Positions 25,955 through 35,041 of a stretch of DNA of 61,592 bases are shown here, in pieces. The translations under genes and the position numbers were made by a program. The notes below the pieces were generated by a model that made no database searches, had not been told where the DNA came from, and saw nothing but the letters and a program-made list of their open reading frames with translations. Each line of letters opens with the position of its first letter. Within the stretch, counting starts at the first letter, position 1. This stretch comes from DATEHQ01 sp035279525 (GTDB lineage Bacteria; Chloroflexota; Dormibacteria; Dormibacterales; Dormibacteraceae): contig DATEHQ010000068.1 of the NCBI GenBank assembly GCA_035279525.1, positions 1-61,592 on the forward strand. Reading direction: 5' to 3'.

Positions 25955-27127
25955 GTGGCTGCCTACTTCCGAAAGCGAACACGGTTGTGGGCTGCCGCGG
26001 GGGTGACGGTCGGGGCGATCCTTTTGACCTGGGACCTGATCGTCGTGGCGCCGGTCTACCTTCCGCAATACGCGATCCGCAACGACTTCAGGCTCGACTT
26101 CGCGGCAGCGCTGCTCGGCCTGCGCGAGGGGTATGGGCGCCTGTACGACCTGCAGGCTCAGCAGAACGCGATCCACAGCCTGGGATCCGGGTTCAATGCC
26201 CAGCCCTTCATCTCCACGCCGCCGCTGGCATGGCTGGTGACACCCCTGACTCTCCTCCCGTTCGCGGCGGCCCTCGCCGCGTGGACCGTGGTCCTGGTCG
26301 CCGCGCTCCTCTGGACGTGGCGCCTCGTTGCCCCGGGCGGAGCGTGGACCAAGGTCGCGTACCTCCTGCTCTGGCTCGGCCTGTTTCCGGTCGCCTTCGG
26401 GGTCCTGGTCGGACAGCCGGGCGCCCTCGTGGCCGCCGCGGTTGCAACGGCGTGGTGGCTGATTCGCGCCGAACGGCCGGTGGCGGCGGGGGTCGTGCTG
26501 AGCCTGCTGGTCCTGAAGCCCCAGCTCGCTCTGCTGGTGCCGCCGTGCCTGCTGGTCGCCGGGCACCGGCGGACCTTCGCCGCGTGGCTCGGCGCATCGG
26601 CCGTGATCGGCCTGGTGGCGCTGGCGCTCCTCGGCGCCGACGGCGCCGGCCACTACCGAGCCATCCTCGCGATGACGCAGGGGCCGGCGTGGGACATCAC
26701 GCGGCGCTACTCGATCTCCGGACCGCTTGGCCTCGGCCTCCTGCTCTACCTCGTGGAGGCGCTGGTCCTCGTGCTCGCGCTGGCCGCCGCCTGGCGTCAC
26801 CGGGCGGAAGGTCCCGAGGTCCCGGTTGCCGCCGGCATCGCCGGGTCGCTCCTGTTCTCGCCTTACCTGGGTTTCCAGGACCTGCTGATGCTGATCCTCG
26901 CGGCCTGGCTCGTGATCCGGGCCGGGGCCTCGTCGCTGCAGGTGGTGCTCTTGGTGGCCGGCTACGCGCTGCTCGAGCTGGCGATCCCGATCCTGGCCCT
27001 GCCGACGATGCTCGCCGAAGCCTGCCTGCTCGTGTCGCTTGTCTGGAGCCGACGGTGGGATTCGAACCCACGACCTGCCACTTACGAGGCGGCTGCTCTG
27101 CCAGCTGAGCTACGTCGGCAAAGTTAG
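25955..27127 (+). CDS. GT87/DUF2029-like polytopic membrane glycosyltransferase
   Basis: About 390 residues if read to the first stop. It has around ten membrane spans and the DUF2029-type stretches FRLDFAAALLGLREGYGRLYDL (start FRLDFAAAL), GQPGALVAAAVA and LKPQLALLVPP. Such GT-C enzymes use lipid-linked mannose or related sugars for envelope glycans. The hydrophobic protein ends at SLVW; the last ~25 residues (WDSNPRPATYEAAALPAEL) are only the antisense reading of the tRNA-Thr gene, so the gene runs into the tRNA. GTG start. Confidence 0.65.
   Translation: MAAYFRKRTRLWAAAGVTVGAILLTWDLIVVAPVYLPQYAIRNDFRLDFAAALLGLREGYGRLYDLQAQQNAIHSLGSGFNAQPFISTPPLAWLVTPLTLLPFAAALAAWTVVLVAALLWTWRLVAPGGAWTKVAYLLLWLGLFPVAFGVLVGQPGALVAAAVATAWWLIRAERPVAAGVVLSLLVLKPQLALLVPPCLLVAGHRRTFAAWLGASAVIGLVALALLGADGAGHYRAILAMTQGPAWDITRRYSISGPLGLGLLLYLVEALVLVLALAAAWRHRAEGPEVPVAAGIAGSLLFSPYLGFQDLLMLILAAWLVIRAGASSLQVVLLVAGYALLELAIPILALPTMLAEACLLVSLVWSRRWDSNPRPATYEAAALPAELRRQS
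27044..27119 (-). tRNA. tRNA-Thr (anticodon CGT)
   Basis: A 76-nt cloverleaf with CCA encoded. The acceptor stem GCCGACG pairs with CGTCGGC, the D arm is GCTCAGCTGGCAGAGC, the anticodon arm GCCGC-CTCGTAA-GTGGC with one G-U, anticodon CGT (reads ACG), and the T arm GTGGG-TTCGAAT-CCCAC. The gene is antisense to the 3' end of the GT87-like gene. Confidence 0.95.
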
Positions 27128-27186
27128 GCAAAGAAGGCCCCGAAAACTCAGCGCCTTCAGGGACCCTAGGCTAACATCGACCGGGG

Positions 27187-27666
27187 ATGCGAACACTCGA
27201 CGTCGAGCGCCTTGCGACCGGCGATTACTCGCTGATCAAGCCACTTCTGGTCGACCTTCACCTGGGCGAACAGGTCCACTACGCGGACCATCCACAGTTG
27301 ATGCGCGAGGAGATCGAGCGTCACCTGACCCAGGTGCCGGCGGCGTTTCGTGGCGAGAACATCATCTACGCAGCGCGCGATGAGGGCGGCCACATCGTCG
27401 GCTTCTGCTGGATCGTGCTGTACGACCCCGGCACTGGCCTCGAGGGCGAGGTGGCCGAGCTCTACGTGTCCGCCGAGCACCGAGGCCGCGGCGTCGGCGA
27501 GATGCTCGTCCGCCAGGCCGTCCACCTGTTCCAGGAGCGGCGCGTCACGCTCGGATACGTGTGGACCAGGCCCGACAACGAGGCCGCCGTGCGCCTCTAC
27601 AGCGGCGCCGGTTTCGAGCCGAACCGCCAGCTCGTCATGACCTGGTATCCGATCGACCCGGCCTGA
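27187..27666 (+). CDS. GNAT acetyltransferase
   Basis: A 159-residue GCN5-type protein with VAELYVSAEHRGRGVGEMLV, the R-G-x-G-V/I-G acetyl-CoA loop, and RPDNEAAVRLYSGAGFEPN at the end. Substrate unknown. The ATG is 7 bp after the leftmost base of a T-C-rich gap without promoter signals I can support. Confidence 0.8.
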   Translation: MRTLDVERLATGDYSLIKPLLVDLHLGEQVHYADHPQLMREEIERHLTQVPAAFRGENIIYAARDEGGHIVGFCWIVLYDPGTGLEGEVAELYVSAEHRGRGVGEMLVRQAVHLFQERRVTLGYVWTRPDNEAAVRLYSGAGFEPNRQLVMTWYPIDPA

Positions 27667-27710
27667 CCGGGCGCGGACGGCACCGTTCGGTTCGCGGCTA
27701 AAGTCAACTC

Positions 27711-28772
27711 GTGCGTCCGATCGTGCTCATGGCCGGGGGCCTCGTCGTGGTCGTGGTCGTCGCCGCGGCGGTAAGCCTCGCGGTGGTCGAGCTGCTGTCC
27801 CGCTCCAACACGCCGGGCGTCAACATCCGCTCCGGGGTCACGCTCACCGAGGAGTCGGCGATAGTCCAGTCCGCCGCCAAAGCGCGGCCTGCCGTGGTCA
27901 GCATCGTGACGCAGCAGCAGCCACTCGTCCTGCGTGGGTCGGGTTACCTCGCGACGAGCGACGGCTACATCGTGACCAACATCGAGGTCATCTCCGGCGC
28001 GAGCCGCATGACGGTGCTCGTCCCCGGAGACTCGAAGCTGCATGACGCGCGACTGGTCGATTACGACTGCCAGACCGGTGTGGCGGTGGTCAAGATCGAC
28101 CAGGTCGGCGGCCTCCCCACGTTGGCTTTCGCCGACCCGACCGCGCTCGTGCAGGGGCAGGTCGTGGTGGCGGTCGCCGGCCCGTACGAGGCCGGGGCGG
28201 TGACGCCGGCTTACGTCAGCGCGATGCACCGGGTCGTCTCGATCTCCGACCCCGTCGTGGTCGGCCGATCGCTCGAGCTCAGCGACACCATCCAGACGAG
28301 CTCAGCCATAGGTGCGGGCACTTCCGGTGGGCCGATCGTCAACGTCGGCGGCCAGGTCGTCGGCATCGCGATGGAGTCAGAGCCCTCGGCGGGCACCGGC
28401 GGCCTGGGGCTCAACGTGGCCGACGTGCAGGACGACGTGCAGCAGATCCTGCAGGGCGGGCAGGTCGTGGTCGCCTCCATCGGGGCCGCCTCCACGGAGG
28501 TGCCGGCCGGCACGGCCGCGCTGCGGGGCATCCCCGAGGGCACCCAGCTCACCGCGGTGGACAAGGGGGGTCCCGCCGCGACGGCCGGCCTCCAGGCCGG
28601 AGACGTCATCACCCAGGTCGACGACGTGCGACTCGACGCGGCTCACCCGCTGGGCCTGCTGCTTCGATCGCGGTTCCATCCCAACCAGAGGGTCACCGTC
28701 ACCTACACGAGGGCGGGAAGCTCCACCCAGGCCGAGCTGACCCTCACTGCGACGCACCCGGTGTGCGGTTAG
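27711..28772 (+). CDS. Membrane-anchored HtrA-fold protein, probable inactive protease, with PDZ domain
   Basis: A 353-residue protein: N-terminal membrane anchor (residues 4-27), trypsin-like HtrA fold (about 45-235), C-terminal PDZ (about 255-350: AALRGIPEGTQLTAVD, GLQAGDVITQVDD). The Ser loop GAGTSGGPIVN is kept (Ser205), but the His of the usual TNNHV is Glu92 (YIVTNIEV) and the Asp of the usual TDLAV is Gly123 (QTGVAVVKI). Catalysis by the standard triad therefore seems lost. It may be a PDZ-based scaffold or stress sensor in the envelope. GTG start; argS follows closely. Confidence 0.75.
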   Translation: MRPIVLMAGGLVVVVVVAAAVSLAVVELLSRSNTPGVNIRSGVTLTEESAIVQSAAKARPAVVSIVTQQQPLVLRGSGYLATSDGYIVTNIEVISGASRMTVLVPGDSKLHDARLVDYDCQTGVAVVKIDQVGGLPTLAFADPTALVQGQVVVAVAGPYEAGAVTPAYVSAMHRVVSISDPVVVGRSLELSDTIQTSSAIGAGTSGGPIVNVGGQVVGIAMESEPSAGTGGLGLNVADVQDDVQQILQGGQVVVASIGAASTEVPAGTAALRGIPEGTQLTAVDKGGPAATAGLQAGDVITQVDDVRLDAAHPLGLLLRSRFHPNQRVTVTYTRAGSSTQAELTLTATHPVCG

Positions 28773-28780
28773 GCACGGCG

Positions 28781-30448
28781 ATGCCGGGCGGCATCAGGCA
28801 GGCCATCGCGCTTGCCCTCGAAGACGCGGTCCGCCGGCTTGGCGTGCAGGGCGATCTCCCTGACCTCGAGCTGGGGCGCGCAAAGGGCGCGGGTCATGGT
28901 GATTACGCAAGCTCCGCCGGGCTGAAGCTGGCCCGCGTCCTGCGCCAGGCGCCGCCGCAGATCGCGGCGCGGATCGCCGAGTCGATCGAGGTCGCGGACG
29001 GAGCCGCTGCCGCCGAGGCGGTGGGTGGATACGTCAACTTCCGGCTGAGCAACCGCTGGCTGCGGGCGTTGGTGGCCGAGGTGGCGCGAACCGGGACGCG
29101 CTTCGGCTCGGCCGATTACGGCCACGGCGAGCGGCTGCAGGTCGAGTTCGCCAGCATCAACCCGACCGGGCCCCTGCACATCGGCCACGGTCGCGGCACG
29201 ATCCTCGGGGATGCGATCTGCCGTGTGCTCGAGTTCACCGGCCACGCCGTGCAGCGCGAGTACTACGTCAACTCGGACAACACGCAGACGCGGCGCTTCG
29301 GCGCCTCTGTCTACGCGAGGCTGCACGGGCAGGAACCGCCGGAGGGCGGCTACGCGGGTGAGTACGTGAGCGAGATCGCGGCCATGGCGCGCCACGACCT
29401 GCCTGGAATCGAATCGCTTCCCGAGGCCGAGGCGGAGCCGAAGCTGCGCATGTACGCGCTGGCCAAGATGGTCGACCAGGTCAAGGCCACCGTCGCGCGC
29501 CTGGGCATTCGCTACGACGAATGGTTCTGGGAGAACACGCTGTGGGAGGATGGGTTGCCCCAGCTGGCGATCCAGCGGTTGCGGGAGGCGGGCTACCTGA
29601 AAGAGCGAGACGGGGCGCTCTGGTTTGCGCCGGCCCTGCAAGAGAGGGAGGAGGGAGGCGAGCCGATTCAGGAGGAGGAGGACCGCGTGGTCATCCGCTC
29701 CAACGGCCAGCCGACTTACTTCGCGTCCGACCTCGGCTACCTGCTCAGCCGCTTCGAGCGCCGCGGGTTCAACCGCGTGATCGAGGTCTGGGGCGCCGAC
29801 CATCACGGTTACGTGCCGCGTATGAAGGCGGCCGGGGCGGCGCTGGGGATCCATCCCGACAGGCTGTGGGTCATCCTCCACCAGATGGTCAATCTCAAAG
29901 AAGGGAAGATGTCCAAACGCGCCGGCCGCTTCGTCACGCTCGACGAGCTGATCGACAGGGTCGGGTCCGACGCGGTGCGGTACTTCTACCTGCTGCGCTC
30001 GCCCGACACCACGATCGAGTTCGACCTGGAGCTGGCCGTGACGCAGAGCAACGAGAACCCCGTCTACTACGCGCAGTACGCCCACGCGCGGCTGGCCAAC
30101 GTGGAAACCGCGGCGCGCGAGAAGCATTCAGCGCTGCCCGATGTGGCTGATGTCTCATTGCTCACGCAGCCCTGGGAGCTCGACGTCGCACGGCAGCTGG
30201 CCTACTGGCCCGAGGTCGTCGAAGACTCGACCCGGATGCTGGAACCCCACCGCATCCCGTACTACATCCAGGAGCTCGCCACGTCGGTGCACCGCTTCTA
30301 TCACGCGGGCAACGCGCAGAGCGAGCATCGAGTGGTGGTCGACGACCCGGCGCTGACCAGGGCGCGCCTCGAGCTGTGCCGCGCAGCGCGTCACACTTTG
30401 AAATCGGCGCTCGACCTGATCGGGGTGAGCGCACCGGAGCGGATGTAG
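28781..30448 (+). CDS. argS: Arginyl-tRNA synthetase
   Basis: A class I synthetase of 555 residues. The N-terminal additional domain (to about residue 110) is followed by NPTGPLHIGHGRG, carrying the HIGH motif, then GADHHGYVPRMKAA, and KEGKMSKRAG for the KMSKS loop; the C-terminal anticodon-binding domain ends with LYRAA-like LCRAARHTLKSALDLIGV. It charges tRNA-Arg. ATG 28781 (MPGGIRQAI) is favoured; an in-frame GTG at 28763 would overlap the preceding stop. Confidence 0.96.
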   Translation: MPGGIRQAIALALEDAVRRLGVQGDLPDLELGRAKGAGHGDYASSAGLKLARVLRQAPPQIAARIAESIEVADGAAAAEAVGGYVNFRLSNRWLRALVAEVARTGTRFGSADYGHGERLQVEFASINPTGPLHIGHGRGTILGDAICRVLEFTGHAVQREYYVNSDNTQTRRFGASVYARLHGQEPPEGGYAGEYVSEIAAMARHDLPGIESLPEAEAEPKLRMYALAKMVDQVKATVARLGIRYDEWFWENTLWEDGLPQLAIQRLREAGYLKERDGALWFAPALQEREEGGEPIQEEEDRVVIRSNGQPTYFASDLGYLLSRFERRGFNRVIEVWGADHHGYVPRMKAAGAALGIHPDRLWVILHQMVNLKEGKMSKRAGRFVTLDELIDRVGSDAVRYFYLLRSPDTTIEFDLELAVTQSNENPVYYAQYAHARLANVETAAREKHSALPDVADVSLLTQPWELDVARQLAYWPEVVEDSTRMLEPHRIPYYIQELATSVHRFYHAGNAQSEHRVVVDDPALTRARLELCRAARHTLKSALDLIGVSAPERM

Positions 30449-30499
30449 AAGCCGACTCAGCACAGCCGGCGGCACAGATAGAAGGAGAGGCCACAGAAA

Positions 30500-31147
30500 T
30501 TGGACGTCACATGGCTTGGTCATGGGTGCTTTCGGCTGAGGGGCCGCGGCGCGGCGGTCGTCACCGACCCGTACCCGCCCGCGGCCGGTCTGAAGCTGCA
30601 GCGGCTCGATGCGGATCTCGTCACCGTGAGCCACGAGCACGACAACCACAACTACACGCAGGTGGTGCGTGAGGCCTATGAGATCCGGGGTCCGGGCGAG
30701 TACGAGGTGTCAGGCGTGAGCGTGATCGGCGTGCCGACGTTTCACGACTCCGAGAAAGGCGCCAGGCACGGCCGGAACACGGTCTTCCTGATCGAGATCG
30801 ACGACGTGCGGATCTGCCATCTCGGCGACCTGGGACACAAGCTCGGCGACGCGGAGGCCGAGGCCGTCTCGTCCCCCGACGTGCTGCTCGTTCCTGTCGG
30901 CGGCAAGAGCGCCCTGACCGCTGCCCAGGCGGCGGAGGTCGTGCGCCAGCTCGAGCCGCGCTACGTGGTGCCGATGCACTACGCCATCCCCGGCCTGAAG
31001 CTGGAGCTCGACTCCGTCGACCGCTTCCTCAAGGAGATGGGCGTCCCCGCGTCGGAGCCGCAGCCGAAGCTCACGGTGCAGAAGGGGTCGGGCGACTACG
31101 AGACGAAGGTGGTCCTCCTGGAGCCGAAGGTCGAACCAAAGGTCTAG
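30500..31147 (+). CDS. MBL-fold metal-dependent hydrolase (UlaG-like)
   Basis: A 215-residue protein of the L-ascorbate-6-phosphate lactonase-like branch. It has WLGHGCFRL at the N-terminus, TVSHEHDNHNY for the metal histidines, and HLGDLGH with GKSALTAAQAAE and PMHYAIPG at the end. Members are often annotated Zn-dependent hydrolases, and the true substrate is unknown. TTG start, with GAAGGAGAGG 9 nt ahead. Confidence 0.8.
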   Translation: MDVTWLGHGCFRLRGRGAAVVTDPYPPAAGLKLQRLDADLVTVSHEHDNHNYTQVVREAYEIRGPGEYEVSGVSVIGVPTFHDSEKGARHGRNTVFLIEIDDVRICHLGDLGHKLGDAEAEAVSSPDVLLVPVGGKSALTAAQAAEVVRQLEPRYVVPMHYAIPGLKLELDSVDRFLKEMGVPASEPQPKLTVQKGSGDYETKVVLLEPKVEPKV

Positions 31148-31218
31148 TCATGGGAGGAAACCCGGATGGTTCTTCTCCCGAGTCGGTAGAATTCACAAAA
31201 CCGCCCTGGAGGTCGTCT

Positions 31219-32874
31219 ATGTCGAAGTACGTTTTCGTGACCGGGGGTGTCGTCTCCTCTCTGGGGAAGGGCATTACTGCGGCGTCGATCGGGAACATCC
31301 TGAAGGCCCGCCACATGAGCGTCTCCCTCCAGAAGCTCGACCCTTACCTCAACGTCGACCCCGGCACGATGAGCCCCTACCAGCACGGCGAGGTCTTCGT
31401 CACCGATGACGGCGCCGAGACCGACCTCGACCTGGGGCATTACGAACGCTTCGTCGACGAAAACCTGACTGTCGCGTCCAACGTCACGACCGGAAAGATC
31501 TACCAGGACGTGATCGCGCGCGAGAGGCGCGGCGACTACCTCGGCGCGACGGTGCAGGTCATCCCGCACGTGACGAATGTGATCAAGGAGAAGATCCTCA
31601 GGGCTTCGCGTGACCCGCAGGCCGACGTGGTCGTGGTCGAGGTGGGTGGGACCGTCGGCGACATCGAGAGCCTTCCTTTCCTGGAGGCGATCAGGCAGCT
31701 CAAGAACGATCTCGGGCGCCAGAACGTCTTTTACGTGCACTGCTCGCTCGTCCCCGTCGTACGCGGCCAGGAGATGAAGACGAAGCCGACGCAGCACTCG
31801 GTCCAGGCCCTGCGAGCGATCGGCATCCAGCCCGACGCCATCATCTGCCGCTCTGAGCTGCCGATCGATGCGGACCTCAAGGAGAAGATCGCGCTGTTCA
31901 CCGACGTGCCTCGCGACGCCGTGGTGTCAGTTCCCGACGTCGATTCGATCTACGAGGTGCCGCTGATGCTCGAAGCCGCGGGCCTGGGCAGGGTGATGGC
32001 GAAGCACTTCGAGCTGGACGAGGCCGCGCACGTGCCGGACCTCGGGCCGTGGATTCAGCTCGTCGACCACATCAAGCATCCCCGAGCCGCGGTTCCGATC
32101 GCGATTGTCGGCAAGTACATCGCGCTGCCGGATGCATACCTCAGCGTGATCGAGTCGTTGAAGCATGCGAGCGTGCACCACGGCCTGGCGATCGACATCC
32201 ACTGGGTGTCGTCGGAGAAGCTGGACGCGGGCGACAGCTCACCGCTCCTTGGCGTGGCAGGCATCGTGGTGCCCGGTGGCTTCGGGTACCGAGGCATCGA
32301 GGGCAAGGTGGTCGCGTCGCGTTACGCGAGGCACAACCGCATCCCCTACCTCGGCCTGTGCCTCGGGCTGCAGTGCGCGGTCATCGACTTCGCGCGCGAG
32401 AAGCTGGATGCGCCCGACGCCAACTCGACCGAGTTTGCTGCGTTCACGTCGACGCCGGTCATAGACCTGATGCCGGAGCAGCGGAACGTGGACCAGATGG
32501 GCGGGTCGATGCGTCTCGGGCTCTATCCCTGCAAGCTCGTGCCCGGATCGCTCGCGCACAAGGCCTATGGCGAGGAGGTCGTCTACGAGCGGCACCGGCA
32601 CCGCTTCGAGTTCAACAACGAGTACCGTGAGGTGCTGAACGAGGCCGGAATGAACTTCAGCGGACTCTCTCCCAACGGCCGGCTGGTCGAGATCGTCGAG
32701 TTGGCGGATCACCCTTGGTTTGTGGCGAGCCAGTTCCACCCTGAGTTCCGGTCTCGCCCCAACCGCCCGCATCCGCTGTTCCGCGACTTCGTGCGCGCGG
32801 CGTTCCTGCAGAGCGGCATCGACCAGATGGAACTTCGCCCGGTAGAACTACTCGAAGACAGCCAAGACAGCTAG
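31219..32874 (+). CDS. pyrG: CTP synthase
   Basis: A 551-residue enzyme of pyrimidine synthesis: amination of UTP to CTP with glutamine. The N-terminal synthase domain begins YVFVTGGVVSSLGKG and has LDPYLNVDPGTMSPYQHGEV; the C-terminal glutaminase has PYLGLCLGLQCAVI with the catalytic Cys and EFRSRPNRPHPLF with the Glu. ATG with CTGGAGG ahead. The next gene begins 8 nt after the stop. Confidence 0.97.
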   Translation: MSKYVFVTGGVVSSLGKGITAASIGNILKARHMSVSLQKLDPYLNVDPGTMSPYQHGEVFVTDDGAETDLDLGHYERFVDENLTVASNVTTGKIYQDVIARERRGDYLGATVQVIPHVTNVIKEKILRASRDPQADVVVVEVGGTVGDIESLPFLEAIRQLKNDLGRQNVFYVHCSLVPVVRGQEMKTKPTQHSVQALRAIGIQPDAIICRSELPIDADLKEKIALFTDVPRDAVVSVPDVDSIYEVPLMLEAAGLGRVMAKHFELDEAAHVPDLGPWIQLVDHIKHPRAAVPIAIVGKYIALPDAYLSVIESLKHASVHHGLAIDIHWVSSEKLDAGDSSPLLGVAGIVVPGGFGYRGIEGKVVASRYARHNRIPYLGLCLGLQCAVIDFAREKLDAPDANSTEFAAFTSTPVIDLMPEQRNVDQMGGSMRLGLYPCKLVPGSLAHKAYGEEVVYERHRHRFEFNNEYREVLNEAGMNFSGLSPNGRLVEIVELADHPWFVASQFHPEFRSRPNRPHPLFRDFVRAAFLQSGIDQMELRPVELLEDSQDS

Positions 32875-32881
32875 GGCCACA

Positions 32882-33850
32882 TTGGAACAGCAGAGAAGCG
32901 GCATCCCTTCGTTTCAGGCGCGCGGTGAGCTTTCGCTCGACCTGGTCCACGCGACCGAGGCCGCGGCGCTGGCCTGCGCCGGCTTCCTGGGCAAGGGCGA
33001 CCCGGACCGTGTCAGCGAGGCTGCCGCGGAGGCGATGCGGATCGCGCTCGAGCACTCCACCCTGACTGGAACCGTGGTCCTCTGCCCGCGCCCCCTGCCC
33101 ACCCTCACGCCGGGCACGGTGATCGAGGGAGGCGAGCGCAAGGTCGACCTGGGCATCTATCCGGTCGAAGGCGCGAGCCAGGTCGCACGCGGCCACATCA
33201 ACTCGGTCTCGCTCCTGGTCGCCGTCGAGCCCGGTGGCTTCGCGCGGCTGCCTGCCGTTTCGCAGGCCGAGAAGATCGCGGCCGGGCCGGCCGCCCGCGG
33301 GGCGATCGACCTCGACGATCCGATCGCCAACAACCTGCGCCGGATAGCGTTCTCGCTCGACGTGCGCGTCCAGGACCTGACGGTGGCCATCCTGGAGCGG
33401 CCGCGCCACCAGGAGGTCATCGCGGAGGTGGCGGCCGCGGGCGCCCGGATCCGCACCCTCGAGGAGGGCGACTTCGCCAGCGCCGTGATGGCCGCGCTGC
33501 CCGACACCGGGATCGACGCGGCGATCGGCATCGGGGACCTGCATGCCACGCTCATCGCCGCCTGCGCCGTGCGCTGCCTCGGCGGCGAGCTGCTCGCTCG
33601 CGTGATGCCCCGCACCGACGACGAGCGCGCCCTGGTGGGTGAAGGCGCCTCCCGCGCTTACGGCCTGCCGGACCTGGCTCCTGCCGTCGACATCTCGGTC
33701 GCGATCACCGGGGTCACCGGTGGGCCGCTGCTGCCTGGCGTGACGCTCGGCCGCGGGTTCGTGGAGACGACCTCGCTCCTGATGTCCAGCCGATATGCGG
33801 CGGTGCGGCGGATGATCACGAGGCACCACGTCGCCTCCGCTTCGAACTAG
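32882..33850 (+). CDS. Degenerate GlpX-like (class II fructose-1,6-bisphosphatase) protein
   Basis: A 322-residue protein with the overall order of class II fructose-1,6-bisphosphatase: SLDLVHATEAAALACAGFLGKGD at the N-terminus (start SLDLVHATEAAALA), GARIRTLEEGDFASAV, and ITGVTGGPLLPGVTLGRGF where GlpX has its GG-x-PEG loop. The metal and phosphate motifs are damaged: GEGE-x-DEAPML is VVLCPRPLPTL, and DPIEGT is YPVEGA. It probably no longer hydrolyses fructose-1,6-bisphosphate and may bind another ligand or regulate. TTG start. Confidence 0.6.
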   Translation: MEQQRSGIPSFQARGELSLDLVHATEAAALACAGFLGKGDPDRVSEAAAEAMRIALEHSTLTGTVVLCPRPLPTLTPGTVIEGGERKVDLGIYPVEGASQVARGHINSVSLLVAVEPGGFARLPAVSQAEKIAAGPAARGAIDLDDPIANNLRRIAFSLDVRVQDLTVAILERPRHQEVIAEVAAAGARIRTLEEGDFASAVMAALPDTGIDAAIGIGDLHATLIAACAVRCLGGELLARVMPRTDDERALVGEGASRAYGLPDLAPAVDISVAITGVTGGPLLPGVTLGRGFVETTSLLMSSRYAAVRRMITRHHVASASN

Positions 33851-33913
33851 GGGCGCAAGCAGGCTCCCCTCCGGGATTAGGCGTACCCGGGCCTGGGTAT
33901 TCAATAGAGACAG

Positions 33914-34807
33914 ATGAGCGAGTTCGATCCCACCATTCCTCCGCCGCCGCCCGGCGGGTACCCGCCGCCACCGCCGCCCTACCCGGTGACCTCGGACATC
34001 CCGCCGCAGTCGCCGTATCACTACTCTTCCGCGCCTCGGCAGCAGTCCAATCGCGGGCTGTTGAGCTGGCTCGGCTCGGCGGTCCTGGCCGCCTGGGCAG
34101 TCATCAAGTACGGGGGACTCCTCCTGCTCAAGATCCCCGCCTTCGCCACGCTTGCATCCGCGCTCGTGAGCATCGGGGCTTGGTCCCTGGCCTACGGCAG
34201 CTGGTGGGCGGGCATCGCGGTCGTGGCGATGATCTTTGTTCACGAGATGGGGCATGTGTTCGAGATCAGACGCCAGGGCATGCATGCGACTGCGCCGATC
34301 TTCATCCCGTTTCTCGGCGCGGCGATCTTTCAGCGCTCGCACCCGACCGACGCTTTGAAGCAGGCCGAGATCGGCATCGCCGGCCCCATCGCCGGCACGC
34401 TGGGGGCGTCAGTCGCTTTTGTGCTCTACACCTCGACGCAGAACCCCATCTTCCTGTTCGCGGCGCTCTTCGGGTTCTTCATCAACCTCTTCAACCTGAT
34501 CCCCGTGTGGCAACTGGACGGGGCGTGGATCCTGGCCCCGGTCTCGCCATGGGTCCAGGTCTTCGGTCTGGTCATGATCGGCGCCGCGGTCCTGATCTTC
34601 CATTTTGTCAGCGTGATCCTGATCATCATCGCGATCCTCGGCTTGAGCACCTTGCGCTCCGCCTTCCGCAACGCCCACAACCCCTACTACACATCGGTCC
34701 CGGCGAGCGCGAAATGGGTGCTCGGAGGCGCGTGGCTGGCGCTCGTGCTCTACCTCGGCGCCATGAGCCTGCAGGCCGAGAGTTTGTTCGCGAACCTTCC
34801 CCGGTAA
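33914..34807 (+). CDS. Site-2 protease-family (M50) membrane metalloprotease
   Basis: A 297-residue protein: Pro-rich N-terminal ~48 residues (PPPPPGGYPPPPPPYP), then six or more spans. The metal motif is VHEMGHVFEI (HExxH), and the third ligand lies in IPVWQLDGAWIL. M50 proteases cut membrane-bound regulators within the bilayer; its substrate is unknown. The position between the pyrG region and rpmE is similar in several Chloroflexota-like genomes, as far as I recall (inference). Confidence 0.85.
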   Translation: MSEFDPTIPPPPPGGYPPPPPPYPVTSDIPPQSPYHYSSAPRQQSNRGLLSWLGSAVLAAWAVIKYGGLLLLKIPAFATLASALVSIGAWSLAYGSWWAGIAVVAMIFVHEMGHVFEIRRQGMHATAPIFIPFLGAAIFQRSHPTDALKQAEIGIAGPIAGTLGASVAFVLYTSTQNPIFLFAALFGFFINLFNLIPVWQLDGAWILAPVSPWVQVFGLVMIGAAVLIFHFVSVILIIIAILGLSTLRSAFRNAHNPYYTSVPASAKWVLGGAWLALVLYLGAMSLQAESLFANLPR

Positions 34808-34831
34808 ACTATCGTCCCTGGAGAACAAACC

Positions 34832-35041
34832 TTGAAAGCACAGATTCACCCCACCTACTACGAGGACGCGGTCGTCACCTGCGCGTGCGGGAACACGTGG
34901 ACGACCGGTTCGACACGCAAGGAGCTCAAGACCGAGATCTGCTCCGTGTGCCACCCGTTCTTCACGGGGACGCAGCGGATCGTGGACACCGGCGGTCAGG
35001 TCGAGCGGTTCCGGAAGCGGGCTGCCAAGACTCGCGCGTAG
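34832..35041 (+). CDS. rpmE: Ribosomal protein bL31
   Basis: A 69-residue L31 of the zinc-binding type: the knuckles are CACGNTW and CSVCHPFFTG. It belongs to the large subunit bridging to the small one. TTG start, supported by TGGAGAAC ahead. Abuts the DUF1385 gene, whose ATG follows the TAG at once. Confidence 0.95.
   Translation: MKAQIHPTYYEDAVVTCACGNTWTTGSTRKELKTEICSVCHPFFTGTQRIVDTGGQVERFRKRAAKTRA

Noticed and set aside
27060..27127. A WDSNPRP-type peptide as a conserved protein motif
   Set aside because: It is the antisense translation of tRNA-Thr T- and anticodon arms, a well-known artefact in databases.
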